DNA of 64,000 nt, from assembly GCA_030142905.1 (NCBI GenBank), contig JASJOG010000567.1, forward strand, positions 46,742-110,741, in the 5' to 3' direction. Within the stretch, counting starts at the first letter, position 1. Each line of letters opens with the position of its first letter. The translations under genes and the position numbers were made by a program. The notes under the pieces were generated by a model. The model searched no databases. It was not told where the DNA came from and saw nothing but the letters and a program-made list of their open reading frames with translations. This DNA is from Heliopora coerulea. Taxonomy: Eukaryota > Cnidaria > Anthozoa > Scleralcyonacea > Helioporidae. This document shows, in pieces, positions 11,785 to 24,587 of this stretch.

Positions 11785-12711
11785 CCATTATTCTATTAAT
11801 GAAACAAGTATAAAATCATTTAGCCAAACTTAAAACATACATGCCGAATCAGCGTTTGAATGAAAGTCTTTCGATATGTCGGTTTCGTCTTGCTTCCTAA
11901 AAGATGTTTCTGAACCTTTTACTCAAGACAACAGAGTAGAGGATCCCAAAACACAACCGCGTGCGCAGCCAAGAGATAGTAACTGAAGGCCGAACAGGAT
12001 ATGATCCACTCCTAGTTTTTTTGCTAATAAAATCTGCCAAAGACCTCAAACAAACTTATCACATTCTACTCCTATTTCACTATTCGTTCCAAAAACTTTT
12101 TTAGTAAAACTGCCATACTCGACATCTAAGACTCTCTGTAAATGATGCCTCTTCTCATCTTCAAGCTCTTATATGCGGCGCTGTGGCGTTTACATGCATA
12201 ACACAACTCGGATACCTAAAAATGCTGTAATTCCCCTAACCTCGCCTCAGAACTCGTGTTTGTGGTGCTAATCGTGTGTTTCTCGTTATTCAGTGGTTGA
12301 AGACGCGGCTCTGATTCTACATTCTTGCAAAGGAAAGATGTTAAGAGATCACGGATATCATAGATAATCCTTACTTATTTGCATCAAAATGCTGAACCAT
12401 ATCGCAGATATATTTATATCAAAATAACCGATGACAATTCATGGGAAGTCCGTTCGGATACAGCTTTTTGTGCAGAAATCGTTTTCATTTCCTAATCATT
12501 CTAACTTTTCTCTTCGTTATCTAGGGGATATGGCGATATTTCATGCGACTGTTTGTATTCATAATATAAATTGTTTTGTTCACTTTTGAAGCAAGGCTGC
12601 TATTATCTTACAACTTGATAAACTGAAGTGGATAAACAAACGGCTCCAATGTCACATACGGAGAACTTTCCACAGCTCGCAGAAATCTAACTGCGTTTGA
12701 TACTTCATTTG
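11785..12711. other. No gene recognised
   Basis: AT-rich spacer between two hAT-like MITEs. No reading frame or repeat could be assigned. Confidence 0.35.
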
Positions 12712-12719
12712 ATAGAGAC

Positions 12720-13110
12720 CAGTGGCGTGGCTTGGGTTAATTTACTGGGGAGGCCAAAAAACTGAAAATTGACTGTGAAAAACAGACTGTGTGTTCGATA
12801 TTTCGATTCCCTGCTGGCATATCTAGTTTCTACAAAAGATTTTCCAGATTGTCAGTGCATTTGGTGCTCACCACTAAGTAACATCGTTTGGGATTACTGG
12901 GTAAATGGCGAACAGTGTTTGTTTGAAATCGCACCACGGAAACTTTGGTTGTAGAAAGGAATGTTGCCGAGATCCACTACGCGAGACAGTAATTTAATTG
13001 TCGAGCAGGTTCAATAAAGCTCAATATACTGATAGGAAATGGGGGACCAGGTCCCACAAATATATGTTTTGAGAGGCCATGGCTCCTTCCCTCCCCTAGC
13101 GATGCCTATG
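12720..13110. mobile_element. hAT-like MITE with 8-bp target duplication
   Basis: The ends are CAGTGGCGTGGCTTGGG and, reverse complemented, CATAGGCATCGCTAGGGG. The flanks ATAGAGAC (12712-12719) and ATAGAGGC (13111-13118) are an 8-bp duplication with one mismatch. The interior is homologous to the inverted copy at 6559-6893. Non-coding. Confidence 0.7.
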
Positions 13111-13429
13111 ATAGAGGCAACACAACGTCGGTGATGATCCACCATAGATGAATATTGAGGGTGAAGAGAACTACCGTTCCCCACCACTGAGATAAAGGTG
13201 TGCCCCTCGCTGCACAAATCCGCTCCTCACAGGGTTTAGTGAATTCTTGCAAATGCTTAAAATGGCGTTTCTGAGTTCTAAAATTAAAGAATTACATGGA
13301 GGAGCATATCACCCTGCCTCATAACTTGGTTAATATGAAACACAGACCGGTATGTGCTGCTGTCTCGTGGACTGCCCCTTCCCCTATTCACACGAATCCT
13401 ATATCCACTACTAATAGTGAGGACAGTAT

Positions 13430-14298
13430 TAATGGTAATTGATGATAATAATGGAGATGATTATGATGGTATTGACGATGGTCGTGATGGCCGTGATGAT
13501 GATGACGAGAACAATCATGGTGAGGGTGACGGTAGTGAGGATGTTTGATGAAATGAAGAGGGTATTGATTATGATTCTGACGGTGACGATCGCAATATAA
13601 ATTATGACTTGGCAATGGTGAAGACAACGACAATGATCATAATTGTGAAAGGAAATACAGTATTGATGGTGATTATTCGTAGGGTAATTGTCCTTATGAT
13701 GTTGGTACTGATGATGACGATATTTATGACGTTGTTGTTAATGATAATGAAGATAGCTGTTGTTGTTGATGATGATGATGGTGGTGATGATGATGATGAT
13801 GACAATATTTGATGCTGTTGATTATTATGATGTTGAGGATGATGGTGGTGATGATGATTATGATATTTATGATGTTGTTGATGATGATGATATTTGTTGT
13901 TGATGATGATGAGATCGATGGTGGTAGTGGTGATGATCATGATGATGACGATATATGATGTTATTGATAATGATCACAAGATTAATGATGTTGGTGATGA
14001 TGATCATGATTATGATATTTATGATGTTGATGATGATCATGATGAGGATGATGATAGTGGTGATGATGATGATGACGGTGATATTTTTTTAATGATTATG
14101 ATGATGAAGTTGATGATTATGATGATGATGGTGATGGTGATGGTGATGATGATGATGATGATGGTGATGATGGTGATGATGGTGATGATGATCATGATTA
14201 TGATGGTGATAATGATGATGGTGATGATGATGATGATGGTGATGATGGTGATGGTGATGATGGTGATGATGATGGTGATGATGGTGATGGTAATGATG

Positions 14299-14329
<31 letters not shown>

Positions 14330-14332
14330 CGG
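13430..14332. repeat. ~0.9-kb GAT/ATG-type trinucleotide microsatellite
   Basis: Almost the whole segment is built from GAT, GGT and GTT units on the plus strand, purest at 14,110-14,330. It is open in several frames on both strands, giving meaningless Asp-, Met- or Ile/His-rich translations, so no gene is called. Interruptions increase toward the left edge, consistent with an expanding right part and a decaying left part. Confidence 0.95.
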
Positions 14333-17300
14333 CCATAATAAACCCAATAGCCTATAAAAGTATCTCATTACCATGCCAATGTCTCAAGGGCAATCTCTAA
14401 CAAACCACGAATGCATAGTTTACATCGGCCATGATATGGCATTACTTCATATTGTGATGAACAGAATTGGATAGCTTCCGCGGCTTTCGTTACTACAACA
14501 CATATTCTAGGGAAGGCACACTCGTACATTCATAAACACCATGAGGTATCCGACTTTCATTTTACTCTGGCTGACTCCTGACCATTTTACTCGTCAATGG
14601 TAGACGTCTCGGGTCGGGAAGGGTTAACCAGTCTCGAATAATACAAGGCTTTTGATGCTTTCATTTAAACCCACGCCAAAAAAAATTTATTCCGCAATGG
14701 GATACTCATAGTCCCAAAAGGTTCAAGTACAGAAGAGCCGCATAAAGGCTAGGGCTGTTTACAAGTACAATTTTGTGCCTAGCAATTGACATCTTGGAGT
14801 ATGTGTTTAACTGACGAGAGTGTCGAGGACAAACTGCAGTGAATTATAAGCAGATATCTTGCTACATAGACTGGTGAGTTTATTACATACACCAGGATGA
14901 CAATCGCAACGTGCTTCATTGCACGTGTAAACGGCTCATAAAGAATTGAGGAATGAATGCCTGATCGATGAGTTAGTAGATGTCGGCCAGTGTGAGGTAA
15001 GTGAAAATCATCATACCTATCAACTTATCTCTACATTATATATATAATGGCCTTCAAATAACTGAGGAAGTTCTGGATTTTCATCAACACAAGCAACTGG
15101 AAAACTTTAGGACACCACTCAAGATATAAAGTCAACCCTTTCCAGCGCGTACCCGACTTTTTAAAGACTGATTACATGAAAAAATTTTTTTATTCTGGCA
15201 GACCGGTATGAAAAAAGCTCCCATTACATGACATATTATAATTTCAGCCAGACCTGAAACTGAATCGGAAGTGAATCCAGACAGGAATTTCGTGGTAGTA
15301 CTTGTCGTTTAGTCAATTTACATCTTCTCACGTGTATCAATAGTCTTTTCAGCCCGGACTGATGGGCACAAACAAAACGATATCAGTTGACAATATTTTG
15401 AGTCTAAAAGTGCTAAGCTTTTGCTCTCATGATCAAATCTTAGATTAGGAGAAGATAATGATTTCTAATGCAACTGCCATCCACTTATAAATCTTTGCGG
15501 TTTTCACTGTTCAAACATATATGACTGGATGCAGTACTGAGACGAAATGTCTTTGTCTACGGGAAGGTGTCAAGTCTATCACGGTGTGAATAAATTAAAA
15601 CTTTTGCTCTTTTCACACGTAACTTGAGTTCACAGCCGTTTGTTGTGATTTAGTATGAAGTTTTTTAATATGTTTTTCACGTTTTTGATATGGCTTCTAG
15701 TTACAGCTTGATCAATATTGTTGTACTTGTACAGTAATCAAATCATTCATGCGAATCAATGTGAAATGTAATTATGTTGTTTAAAGCTGCTTTGTGAGTT
15801 GGGGTTGAGGAAGAACTTTTGGGTCTAAGTCAAACGAAAATTAGTTAGGTTTTTTTCTTTAAAGTGTTCACAGAGCTCAGTTTGCTGTATGGTCCAGTTG
15901 ATTAAAGTCACATTTTTGCCCTTATCAAGTGCATAGCAAAGTGCTACAGCAAAATTCGTTATTGTTATCTTGAGAAGGAAACAAAAGCCAACCTTTATCG
16001 TACAAAATCAGAAAAAGTTAAATTTGTCCTCTTCTAGCAACAGTAAGAATCAAAATCTAATCTACAGTAATATTGGATAACCTCCCTTGTCACTGCATGC
16101 ATTTGTGTAAGTGTTCACCTATCCATAGAAGACCAGTAGAGTCAATTGTGGTGAAAAACTAAATATATACCCAGAAAGACAGACATGCAAACATATTATG
16201 TGCAAAAACTGGAAAGCTTAAGTAACAGGAAAGCTAATGACTTCTTGAGCCAAATGAACCCTATCATCATGGTTATTGGTGGGAATCCCTAACCAGTAAG
16301 CAACGGCAACTAAGGTGGTCAAGCAAAGGTTACATGTGTCAACCCATCTATCACCTGAGAAATAGTGAGATGTTCAAACTTTTGAGGTGCAAAGGCGAAG
16401 ATTGTTAAGGAAAGGTGTTTATCAATGTGTCGCTGACCTGGAACTAGCAGTAAAGTCTGGGATCCATATCAACACATTAACTTTAAGACAATGAAGGCAA
16501 ATCATACACGAGAATATCTCACTGAAAGACGACCACGAAAACCTTACTATGAGGTTTTATGTTAGAACTCTTCAAACAAACGGCCAAGTTCGACTTCCAC
16601 ATATTTCGATTCAAGTGTTCAAACACATGTACAGCATGAGCGGGAAATTTGCAGTTTAATACATCCTGGGGTTTTATCAGCAACAAATGAATCAGGACTT
16701 AGGCAAAACACATCACAGAAAATTGGCAAATAATAAGGGTTACTTAAAAAACAAAGAGAGAAACAAATGCACAAGAGTCTCTCACAGACTCGATAAACAT
16801 TTATCAAATTTTGAAGCAAGTATACAGACGGGTGCATTTCGCAAAATAAAGCATTTGCGAAACAAAAACAAATTCAGAATACTTATTTATTGCTTAAAAT
16901 AAGATTAAGAACCTTAATTTCGTTGTCAAGTCATCTCAACCTTCCTAAAATTCACAAAAAATGCCGTTTAACCGCTACAACTCCTATTTACGCCATATTG
17001 TTTGGGGCCTGGTTGGGTCCTTCCAGTATGACCGCCGCTCCTTGACTTCCAGCTTCACTTCTTGAGCCCAGTTGCTCTATCCAGTCTTATTTAGAGATGA
17101 TTGGCGTATTCCCTTTCAATGTTTATCAGTGCTATGCTACCGAACCTCTCCTGTCCCCATCGCATTTCGTATGTACGTTTTTATTCGTCTGAGCCTTCTA
17201 AATAACCTTCCAGCGGAAAACGATGTTGTGGGAATGATTGCTAAAATGGTAGTGACTTTCGTGAATTCAGGTACCATTTCATATGGTTTCGACCAGGGCT

Positions 17301-17518
17301 GTCAAATGACATCCAGCAAAATCGGGCACGGTCTCCAGGCTAAATGGTCAACCGGCTCTGATCCTTCGAAAAACTTCTTGGATCCCTCAGAATTTCTAGA
17401 ATAAGATTATATCAATATACGGAAAACAGTGCTTATGTGAACCGACGATTTGATTGTGGAATCAGTGCCATGCCGAGTAGCAGTATGTGTGGGGTGTAAC
17501 ATGTCCCAATGAAATCAA
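14333..17518. other. No gene recognised
   Basis: More than 3 kb without a recognisable coding exon. It contains the dispersed repeat at 14,815-14,960 described separately. Frames near 16.6-16.9 and 17.07-17.4 kb have no family signature and no paired splice sites. Confidence 0.35.
14815..14960. repeat. Old dispersed repeat shared with 49.96-50.11 kb
   Basis: Same orientation as the second copy. Both contain a GGACAAACTGC block, then GAGTTTATTACATA and CCAGGATnACAATC in the same order and spacing. Divergence is roughly a quarter of positions, so the family is old. No superfamily is assigned. Confidence 0.5.
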
Positions 17519-17890
17519 GGGGTCCTATTTCAGACTTCCAGGGTCCGAAGTCCCAATATCGTTCATGAAAAGCTCTGGCTTAAGTGACTAAACTTCCCAT
17601 ATCACTCATGTACGGGCCCTATTCCACTGACCAAAGTCTCCTTGGACTCCCTGATAACATCAGATGTGAATGGCCCCAATTTCACAGCCTACATGCTGTG
17701 AGCAGTCCCAGTATGAAGGGTAATTTTTTCAGTGACCAAAGTCCCCAATATCAGTTACGAAAAGCCCCTATTTCAGTGATCAAAGTTCCTTATACTAATT
17801 ATAAAATGCCCCTATTTCAGGGTCCAAAATCCCCATATCCCTTATGAAGGGACCCTACTTCAGTGATCAAAGTTCCCGTATTTCAGTTCT
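17519..17890 (+). repeat. Degenerate ~50-bp minisatellite
   Basis: Repeated, diverged copies carry the words CCCCATATCA, ATGAAGGG, CCCTATTTCAGTG and ATCAAAGTTCCC at intervals of roughly 45-55 bp. An 87-codon frame inside it (17,584-17,847) only reflects the repeat (SDQSP, IKVP, FQGPKSP) and is not called a gene. Confidence 0.7.
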
Positions 17891-19915
17891 AAAGACAAGG
17901 CCGTACCAATTGGATGGGGGGAGGGGATGCGACATTGTACAATTACAATTTCTATATTGAAATTCTGAAATTTGAAATTAAAAATTATAAGGACTGGTTT
18001 AGTAGATTATGGGGGAGCAACTGCGCCAGTCCACATACATTCAGCTTTCTGATAAAATACATTTTTATAGGGGCCCAAAACCTTAATACACCCCTCAATG
18101 TTCAACCCTTCAATACGGCACTGTCTGGAATGCGGGAATAGGAAATATCACTGAATTCAATGATGAAGAACATAATATTGATAAAAAATATTCGTCGAAC
18201 TTACAGATTCCTGAACTTGCTTCCTTTCGGAAACGGAAGTAATTAGAATGGAAATTTCGGATACCATAACCGAGAGTCCACCCAACGCGGAGACCGCTAG
18301 CTAAGACGCATCAAAACAAGCGGAGAACAAATGAGACCCAAACCCCCCTGCAGGTTGTGAAAAAACTTACAGGGTGCTGGTCACTTTATTTTCGCCGTCA
18401 GGACGAATGATAAAATTGTTTTCGAGAAAGAAAAGTAATCAATTTTTTTCTAAAATATAACCTCCGCATGAAAAACGGAAATATCGCCCGAAAAACAATG
18501 AGTATGCTCAAACCTGAGCACGACCGCAGCCTTCCGAGCTCCCCTGCTTGTACACTTATAACGAGGAAACTGTCAGTGTTTCAGCGGCATAGTTCTTTTA
18601 TGTATTAATTATATCATTTATATGCATAGCTATTTATTGTCAATATTCGAGATATCTCCCGTCATATTATTTTGATTTACAGTCCATATTTCATTTTGTT
18701 ATCAAAACCCGCAAGAATCATTAGGAAGTCTGCAGGTAAACCTGCGTTAAAAGACGCCACTAACAACGTCGTGTTCTCACTGGTGCCACAGTGCTCAAGT
18801 TCAAGGTTTGAAGCAGTGCCCGTGCTAAGACACCGCTGTCCAGATTATCGTGCATGCACCACAAAAATGCTGCGTTGACATGGGTTCCCATGCTGGGCCA
18901 TTAGTTTTAGAAATCTTTGACTTAACACGAAAACACAGAAGAGTAAGAATAATATGAAAATTTCGCCATGCTTCGACCTGAATTTCTGCTCTTTTTTGCC
19001 GAATAACTCACACTTTTAACTCATGTTGGTCGCTTAAAGCAGCTGAGACAAACACTGTGTATAAGGAATGCCACCGAACTGTTCATAATTTCCCAGGAGA
19101 ATATTTAACCTTAGAATGGTGAAAATTTTCTAGCCTTCCATTTTGTCGTGGCAAGAATGGGCTTAGCGTGCATGGCGGCCTCCATATCCGCCATATTTGG
19201 CTTCAAAATTTCATTACGAGTTATCTTTCTAGCGACTAGAAAGCTAATCCCAGTCACTGGCCGGGGAAAAAAATTGAAGCCGAAGCGGTCACTCGTGGAT
19301 GTCATTGATCTCTTTGTCAAGGAGATAAGTGAGCACTAGAAAGGACATTGGTACCAAAAGATTATGACCAATTGAACACCTTTCTACTTTGAGCAAAGCT
19401 CCACCGAGGGCTCTCTAAGATAATACTGAATAACAAAACAATCTTTTTATTTGAGTTCTAACAATAACAGTAGATACTCAACTTCTAAAGGCCGAGTCCC
19501 AGTGGGTGCAAAAAGTCACGCGGATGATTTTGTTCTTTGAGTTGATTGGCCAATATTGGCCAACGCAAAATGTAACGCAGAAAAACTGACTTCCGGTCAA
19601 CTTTTTCACAATAGAATTGTCACCCAGGCAAATTTTTACGTACACTGGGAATCGGGCTGAAGACAATCAAGTATGGGAATCAAGTGTCTACTTGAGGGGT
19701 GCCCAGATTGGGTAGGAGAGTCCCCTGTATAGGCAAAGCCAATTAGAAGTCTCATTCAGCGCAAAAGTAAGCACCTGTTATGTTCACCAAATGAAATTTG
19801 CTTTTTCATTCTGTTCCTAATTTGAATTTCTGAACAATATACTGAGGTGGCTATTTAGCGCACTACAAGTAATCCCATGTCACGATCTCACTGCACTGTA
19901 AATGAAAAAGGGCTA
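17891..19915. other. No gene recognised
   Basis: Short frames near 18.7 and 19.1-19.3 kb have no recognisable motifs, and the two overlapping frames on opposite strands at 19.1-19.3 kb cannot both be real. A G-rich segment at about 17,910-17,930 may be a MITE end, but no partner was found. Confidence 0.35.
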
Positions 19916-20665
19916 AAACGACCCAAAAAAATCGGACCAAAACGGTTAGCCCAAAATGGAATTTTTTTTGGATGTCAAAATGGCACCTGACATGGTCGCC
20001 CCTGAGGGGTGATTTGGCCTTTCCGCCGTATGGGCTGTTTTAGCTTTAAGTAGGGGCTGTTATGGAAGAAGGGGCTGTTTCAACTTTTAACCAGGGCAAT
20101 TTCAGAAAATTTTCGGGGCTGTTTTGGAAAATTAAGGAGTTAATTTGGCTCCTATTCGGTGCAATAATGGCCCCCATAAAGCGTTGGTTTAGCTTACAAT
20201 GTGGGAATATTTTAGCTGAGTAGTACGAGGGTAGTTTCAGCTTCAATGTAGTGGCACTTTGGAATCAATAGGGCTGATTTAGCTTGATCGCCATGCCAAA
20301 TTATTGCACCGAAAGAGTCGATTTGGATACCCATTTGAGCCTTAACAGGCCAAAAATGGACTAATTTAATGCAGAATTCACTATCCTTAGCCCATTTGGA
20401 CTGTTTACATATGGGCAAATTCAGCTCTAATGAAGAGGCGGTTCAGAATCTTTAGGACTGATTTTACTTTCTTTGATGGAATAAATTTATAGCATCCTAG
20501 AGGTTAATTTCACTTCACTTCTGAGTGACATATGAGTGAGCCAAATAATTGAAATTTTTGCTGACTTTGCCCTCCCAAGCTATTTTAGCCTCTCTGAGTC
20601 AGAGGTTCAGCTCATGCAAATAAGTGTTCTTGAATCCACTGGGCTGATTTAGTTTTCTGATTCTA
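19916..20665. repeat. Degenerate short-period minisatellite (GGGCTGTTTTAGCTT-like units)
   Basis: Words such as GGGCTGTTTTAG, GGGCTGTTTCAAC, GGGCTGATTTAGCTT and GGGCTGATTTAGTTTTC recur with roughly 30-45-bp spacing across the segment, with heavy divergence. There is no coding potential. Confidence 0.6.
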
Positions 20666-22620
20666 ATGTTTTAAGGAAACAAAGCTAACAGTTGATTAAG
20701 CTATATTTTGAGCCATGAAAGATCGAAAAAGCTCAATTTTTGGCTTGTGACACTAAGCCAATTCAAAACAAAGATAAAATAAAAAAAACAAGAACACACA
20801 TGTTTGGAGCAAATAGCCATTGAATGTAAGTTGAACAAAAAATAAAGATTTTATTTTGAAAGTCAACAAATGGAGTAATATAATAATCATATTTTTGCAT
20901 GTAACAGTTAAACTGTTTGAACTCATAAAGCTCCCAATGATAACATTAACCTGCACCCAGTAAGCTAATACAACTCTAAAACAAATTAACCATGGTACAC
21001 AAAATTTCTATGACAATACACTGAAATATTAAATTCTTACTGGCAATTGTCTACCATGTTTATTCCTTCAAAAGTACTATTAATAGTGTCTTGAAAGGAC
21101 AAAACACTTTTGGTATCAGTGTTCTAACTAGGTTGAAAAAATGAGAGGGCAAGAAATTTTGCAACCTGTTTTATCCGTTAATTTGGTGTTTTGAACACAA
21201 GGAGCACAGCATGGTGCTGTTCAAGTCATCATACTTGAGCCAAGATTGACCAGATGTCCAAGTGTTGTTGAAGCCAACCTTATGACTTGAAATGGAGTCT
21301 GTACTCTGAGGCAATGCCGATTATCATAACAAATTCTTAACTGGAGGAGCTTTTACTGAGCCATGCCATTGATCCAGTGTACAGAGCTTTCTTTCTGGAG
21401 GCATCATCCCAATTGAAAAGAATTAAAAATTAATAAACTTCAATGCATAGCCTTCGATCACAGATTTTTTCATTTGAGTACCAGATGTAAACATAAAACA
21501 CATTTGAGCAATCTAAACAAGAAATTTGATTTGCTCTTCAAGATGCATCACCATAGCAGCTGAAAAGCAGCTTGTTTAAAAGTAATCATAATCATATCAG
21601 TAATCATATTTGTAATCTGTACAGTTCTGCTCGTACATAACATCTTCACACCTACACATCATGTTTAGGACAGAGTTCCAGAACATGAAATGTTCTCCAC
21701 TATAGCCCTGCAGGTTCCTAAAGAGTGTGTAGCCCATGTATATCACAGTACAGGCCATAGAAATGAGATTAAATAATATATTTTCCATATCAAACTTTAC
21801 ACATGTAAAAATTCAATATAAAAACGAAGATAAATGCTGCACAGTACTACATAATTTAAAATTGTCCCTGCATTCAAAAGTGACTATAAAGAACAATGGC
21901 CAATGGAGGCCAAGCAAATAGGATAATACAATTTTACTGTTATGACCAATGTTAAATTGACTTTCTAACAAGTAGAACGTCATGTAAACATTTGGTCACG
22001 TCGTTATGGCTATATAATTGGCTGAAGCCTATAGAAATGATATAGACCTTTGCGGGTAGAATTGTCGGTTCGTTTCATTTATATGCAACCGATCAATAAC
22101 GATTCCAAAGGTCATAACTATTTTTGCCACAAATGAAATCAGAATATATTGATATGTGGAAGAATATTTTGTCTAGTTACTCCTACATAGCGAATGTAAA
22201 CGATGGATGTGAACAGAATACTGAAAGATCTTTAAAATATTGCAATTTCAAGACTTACACTAGCAAAGGAAGCTGCGTTTAAGACAACCAATACACCCGA
22301 AGGAGATGCTTGCTTCCGAGTACCAGGAGATGATCGATGGCTACGATGAACTGGAGATGATTGGGATGTTGTTACCTGTCTCGTACACTTCGTGCTTCCT
22401 TCTCACTGTCACTCACAGCAATCAAAATCTAAAAATATAAGCAACAAAGCTGAAATTAATACGTGGTTCGTATCAGTTTTACAAACCTGCATTCACAAAG
22501 AAACAATAGAAGCCTGATGCAATTCCTCCATCGTCGACAAGGAGAGGATATGCCACAATGAAAATTCTCCAGTATCAGAGTAGCCCAAAAAATAACATTT
22601 TGTGACACTAATTGAGAACA
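20666..22620. other. No gene recognised; one weak exon candidate
   Basis: AT-rich. On the minus strand, 22,428-22,376 is bounded by TTTTTAG and CAG|GTAACA and is open in one frame (17 codons plus 2 bases). It has no family signature, so it is not called. Confidence 0.3.
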
Positions 22621-22830
22621 CAGATTGCTGCATACAACAAAATTTAGCCTCAGACAACCTAGTCACCACACATGTAAATGGACTCCATGCACGTCGAGAT
22701 TAGTGCCATTGCACCGGGGGAACACACAGTGGGCGAGGGCCGAGGGTACAATCAGAGGTTGGCCAGGGGGGCTTAGAAATGCTTTCTCAGTGTCAACGTG
22801 CGCTACTACTGTGCCACCAGCACCTCCGGG
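22621..22830 (-). mobile_element. tRNA-derived SINE head, diverged
   Basis: On the minus strand near 22,825 the sequence GGTGGCACAGTAGTAGCGCA matches the A-box head of the SINE at 4.4-4.7 kb (GGTGGCACAGTGATAGTGCA). The remaining body is GC-rich and diverged, and the element limits are uncertain. Confidence 0.5.
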
Positions 22831-23465
22831 AGTCAAAAACGAAGACACGATTTTTTCTGAAATGTCGGCCAGCTATAATAAATAACATGACAGCTGGCAT
22901 GTACTTGTCACGTGCAATCTTAAAGCTGAAACAAGTTCAGGCTCACAAAAATCTATTTCTACTAAAATGTAGGCTTGAAGATGGACTTGTTCCAGGAACG
23001 TATTGTGAGATGTGCAAGTCCAGAACCATTATTGATATACTGAAAACAGAACTTGATAAGAAGTACTAAAACTGTCCCATATAAAATTTGGATATTAGAA
23101 TTGTTGAGATCAAGAATATAGTGCGATTCTAACCATTCCTAAGTCACTATCTTTTTTGTGCTTTTGTACGGGGAAAGGCGTAATAGAGAGGGAGCTTATT
23201 AACAACTTGAAGCTCTGCAGTGGGGCTCATTAGAGAGCGGAGCCTTAGTAGAGACGGGGGAGGCTTGATAGAGCGTTCACAGTTTGTTGCTTAAACTGCA
23301 CCGCTTCCATAAAGACTCCTTATGTTAAATTCGAACTGGTTAATTCGAAGTTATTGGTAACATATAGTTCAGTAAGTTCAGTACATGGATTTGTCTTAAG
23401 ATGATTCGGTTTGATTAATTCGTCATCAACTCTGTATAAATGAACGCATATTTAATTTTCATCAC
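22831..23465. other. No gene recognised
   Basis: A 96-codon frame at 22,779-23,069 overlaps the SINE and has no recognised motif. Nothing else was seen. Confidence 0.3.
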
Positions 23466-23520
23466 TAGAACTTGATAATGATGTTTAGATGACATCGAAA
23501 CGTCATTCAATAAACCTTAG
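23466..23520 (+). ncRNA. Hammerhead-like motif from a Penelope-like terminal repeat
   Basis: The core reads TTGATAA, then a perfect hairpin GATGT-TTAGATG-ACATC, then GAAACGTC. This is the layout of the minimal hammerhead ribozymes known in Penelope-like element terminal repeats (CUGANGA, stem II, GAAA, GUC), with two substitutions in the first box. AATAAA follows. It is a solitary remnant, probably catalytically dead. Confidence 0.5.
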
Positions 23521-23559
23521 TCTTTTATTGCTTACATTTGTGATAACAAGTAATTTATA

Positions 23560-23765
23560 ATAATAAAGAAATAGAAACTGTTTTGCCGTGTTTATATAGC
23601 CTGATACAAGTACGAGAAGAAGGTTGGGAGAAATCAAAAGCTGTTGTGTATGCCCGAGACCGAAGGTCGAGGATTTAAGCGGCCGCTTGAGAGTTCTCCC
23701 AACTTCTCTCAGTGTTTGCATCAAGCTACATAAACACAACAAAACAGTTTCTGTTTCTCTTATAA
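23560..23765. mobile_element. Foldback MITE with ~65-bp inverted repeats
   Basis: The left arm (AGAAACTGTTTTGCCGTGTT, on through GATACAAG and GAAGGTTGGGAGAA) is inverted and repeated in the right arm (AGAAACTGTTTTGTTGTGTT, GATGCAAA, GAAGTTGGGAGAA). The loop contains a GCGGCCGC site. There is no coding capacity and the superfamily is unassigned. Confidence 0.65.
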
Positions 23766-23860
23766 AATAAGCAAAGAACTAAGTGATAATAATTGTGAAT
23801 AACAAACTTTATTTTTACTATGAAATCGTACGTTCTTCTTGCAAGTTCGTAGACCAATTA

Positions 23861-23866
23861 GAGCTC
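23861..23866. repeat. 6-bp target-site duplication, left (GAGCTC)
   Basis: GAGCTC directly precedes the TATG end of the transposon and is repeated exactly at 27,717-27,722. The site is palindromic, so strictly it could also belong to the inverted repeats. Confidence 0.7.
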
Positions 23867-24131
23867 TATGGTGGCCTGTCGTTGTGATTCAAAAATTCTA
23901 CTTAACAGCAAACAAAATAGAAAAAATCAAAACTAAAATACATTTAAAATTAAAATGAAATCAAAAAAAAAATTAATCAGTAAAACAAAAATAAATAAAA
24001 TTTTAAACGAAATTGATTTTAAAATAAAACCAAATTAAATTTAAATCAATTTCAAATAAAAATTAAAGTAAAATGAAAATTTTAGGCACCCTATCGTTGT
24101 CACAGTATACCACAATGCCTTGCGAACAAAC
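23867..24131 (+). repeat. Left terminal inverted repeat
   Basis: Starts TATGGTGGCCTGTCGTTGT and runs to GCGAACAAAC, matching the right repeat throughout with about 15 differences. The interior is A-rich on this strand. The innermost part, with CACAGTATACCACAATGCC, is the most likely promoter of the plus-strand gene, whose ATG lies 39 bp inward. Confidence 0.9.
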
Positions 24132-24587
24132 ACATGTAATCGAAAACAGTCGTCATTTTGCTTTGCATTATGAGTAACGAAGCATGGAAAAAATTCAAAC
24201 AAAATATGAAAGAAAAGTGCATAAGCAAGGGTAAAAAAAGAGAAAGATGTATACTGAACTCGGGCGAACTTGTGCAGCGACTTAGCTCGTCTGTTTCCGG
24301 GAAAGTACAGAAGTACTCCAGAGTAGGTCCGAGAGAATTCGTACCTTTTCCGCACGAAGAAATAACCATCAAGAACATCAAGTCAGCTTGCGAGAAACAC
24401 TTTTCTTCGGTTACTCAGGATGGCTTAGTCCGTGATGTAGTGGCTGGGGACCAAGGGTCATCTTGCAGAACAATGGAACAACTTCCCGACACAAAAGTGA
24501 TCCATGTTCGTTTTATCGAAAACGTTGAGAATGAACTTGACATTATGCAAGATAGTTCTGAACCTTGACCCAAGCGTGTGAAAACCC

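Noticed and set aside
13894..14400. 168-codon frame of Met/Val/Asp and the antisense Ile/Thr frame
   Set aside because: Pure product of the GAT-type microsatellite; open on both strands and in several frames, with no domain.
17584..17847. 87-codon frame
   Set aside because: Reflects the ~50-bp minisatellite; repeat-driven Pro/Ser/Gln content.
22376..22428. 53-nt segment with acceptor and GTAACA donor on the minus strand
   Set aside because: One frame is open, but it is short, asymmetric, not conserved with anything in the window, and has no neighbouring exon.
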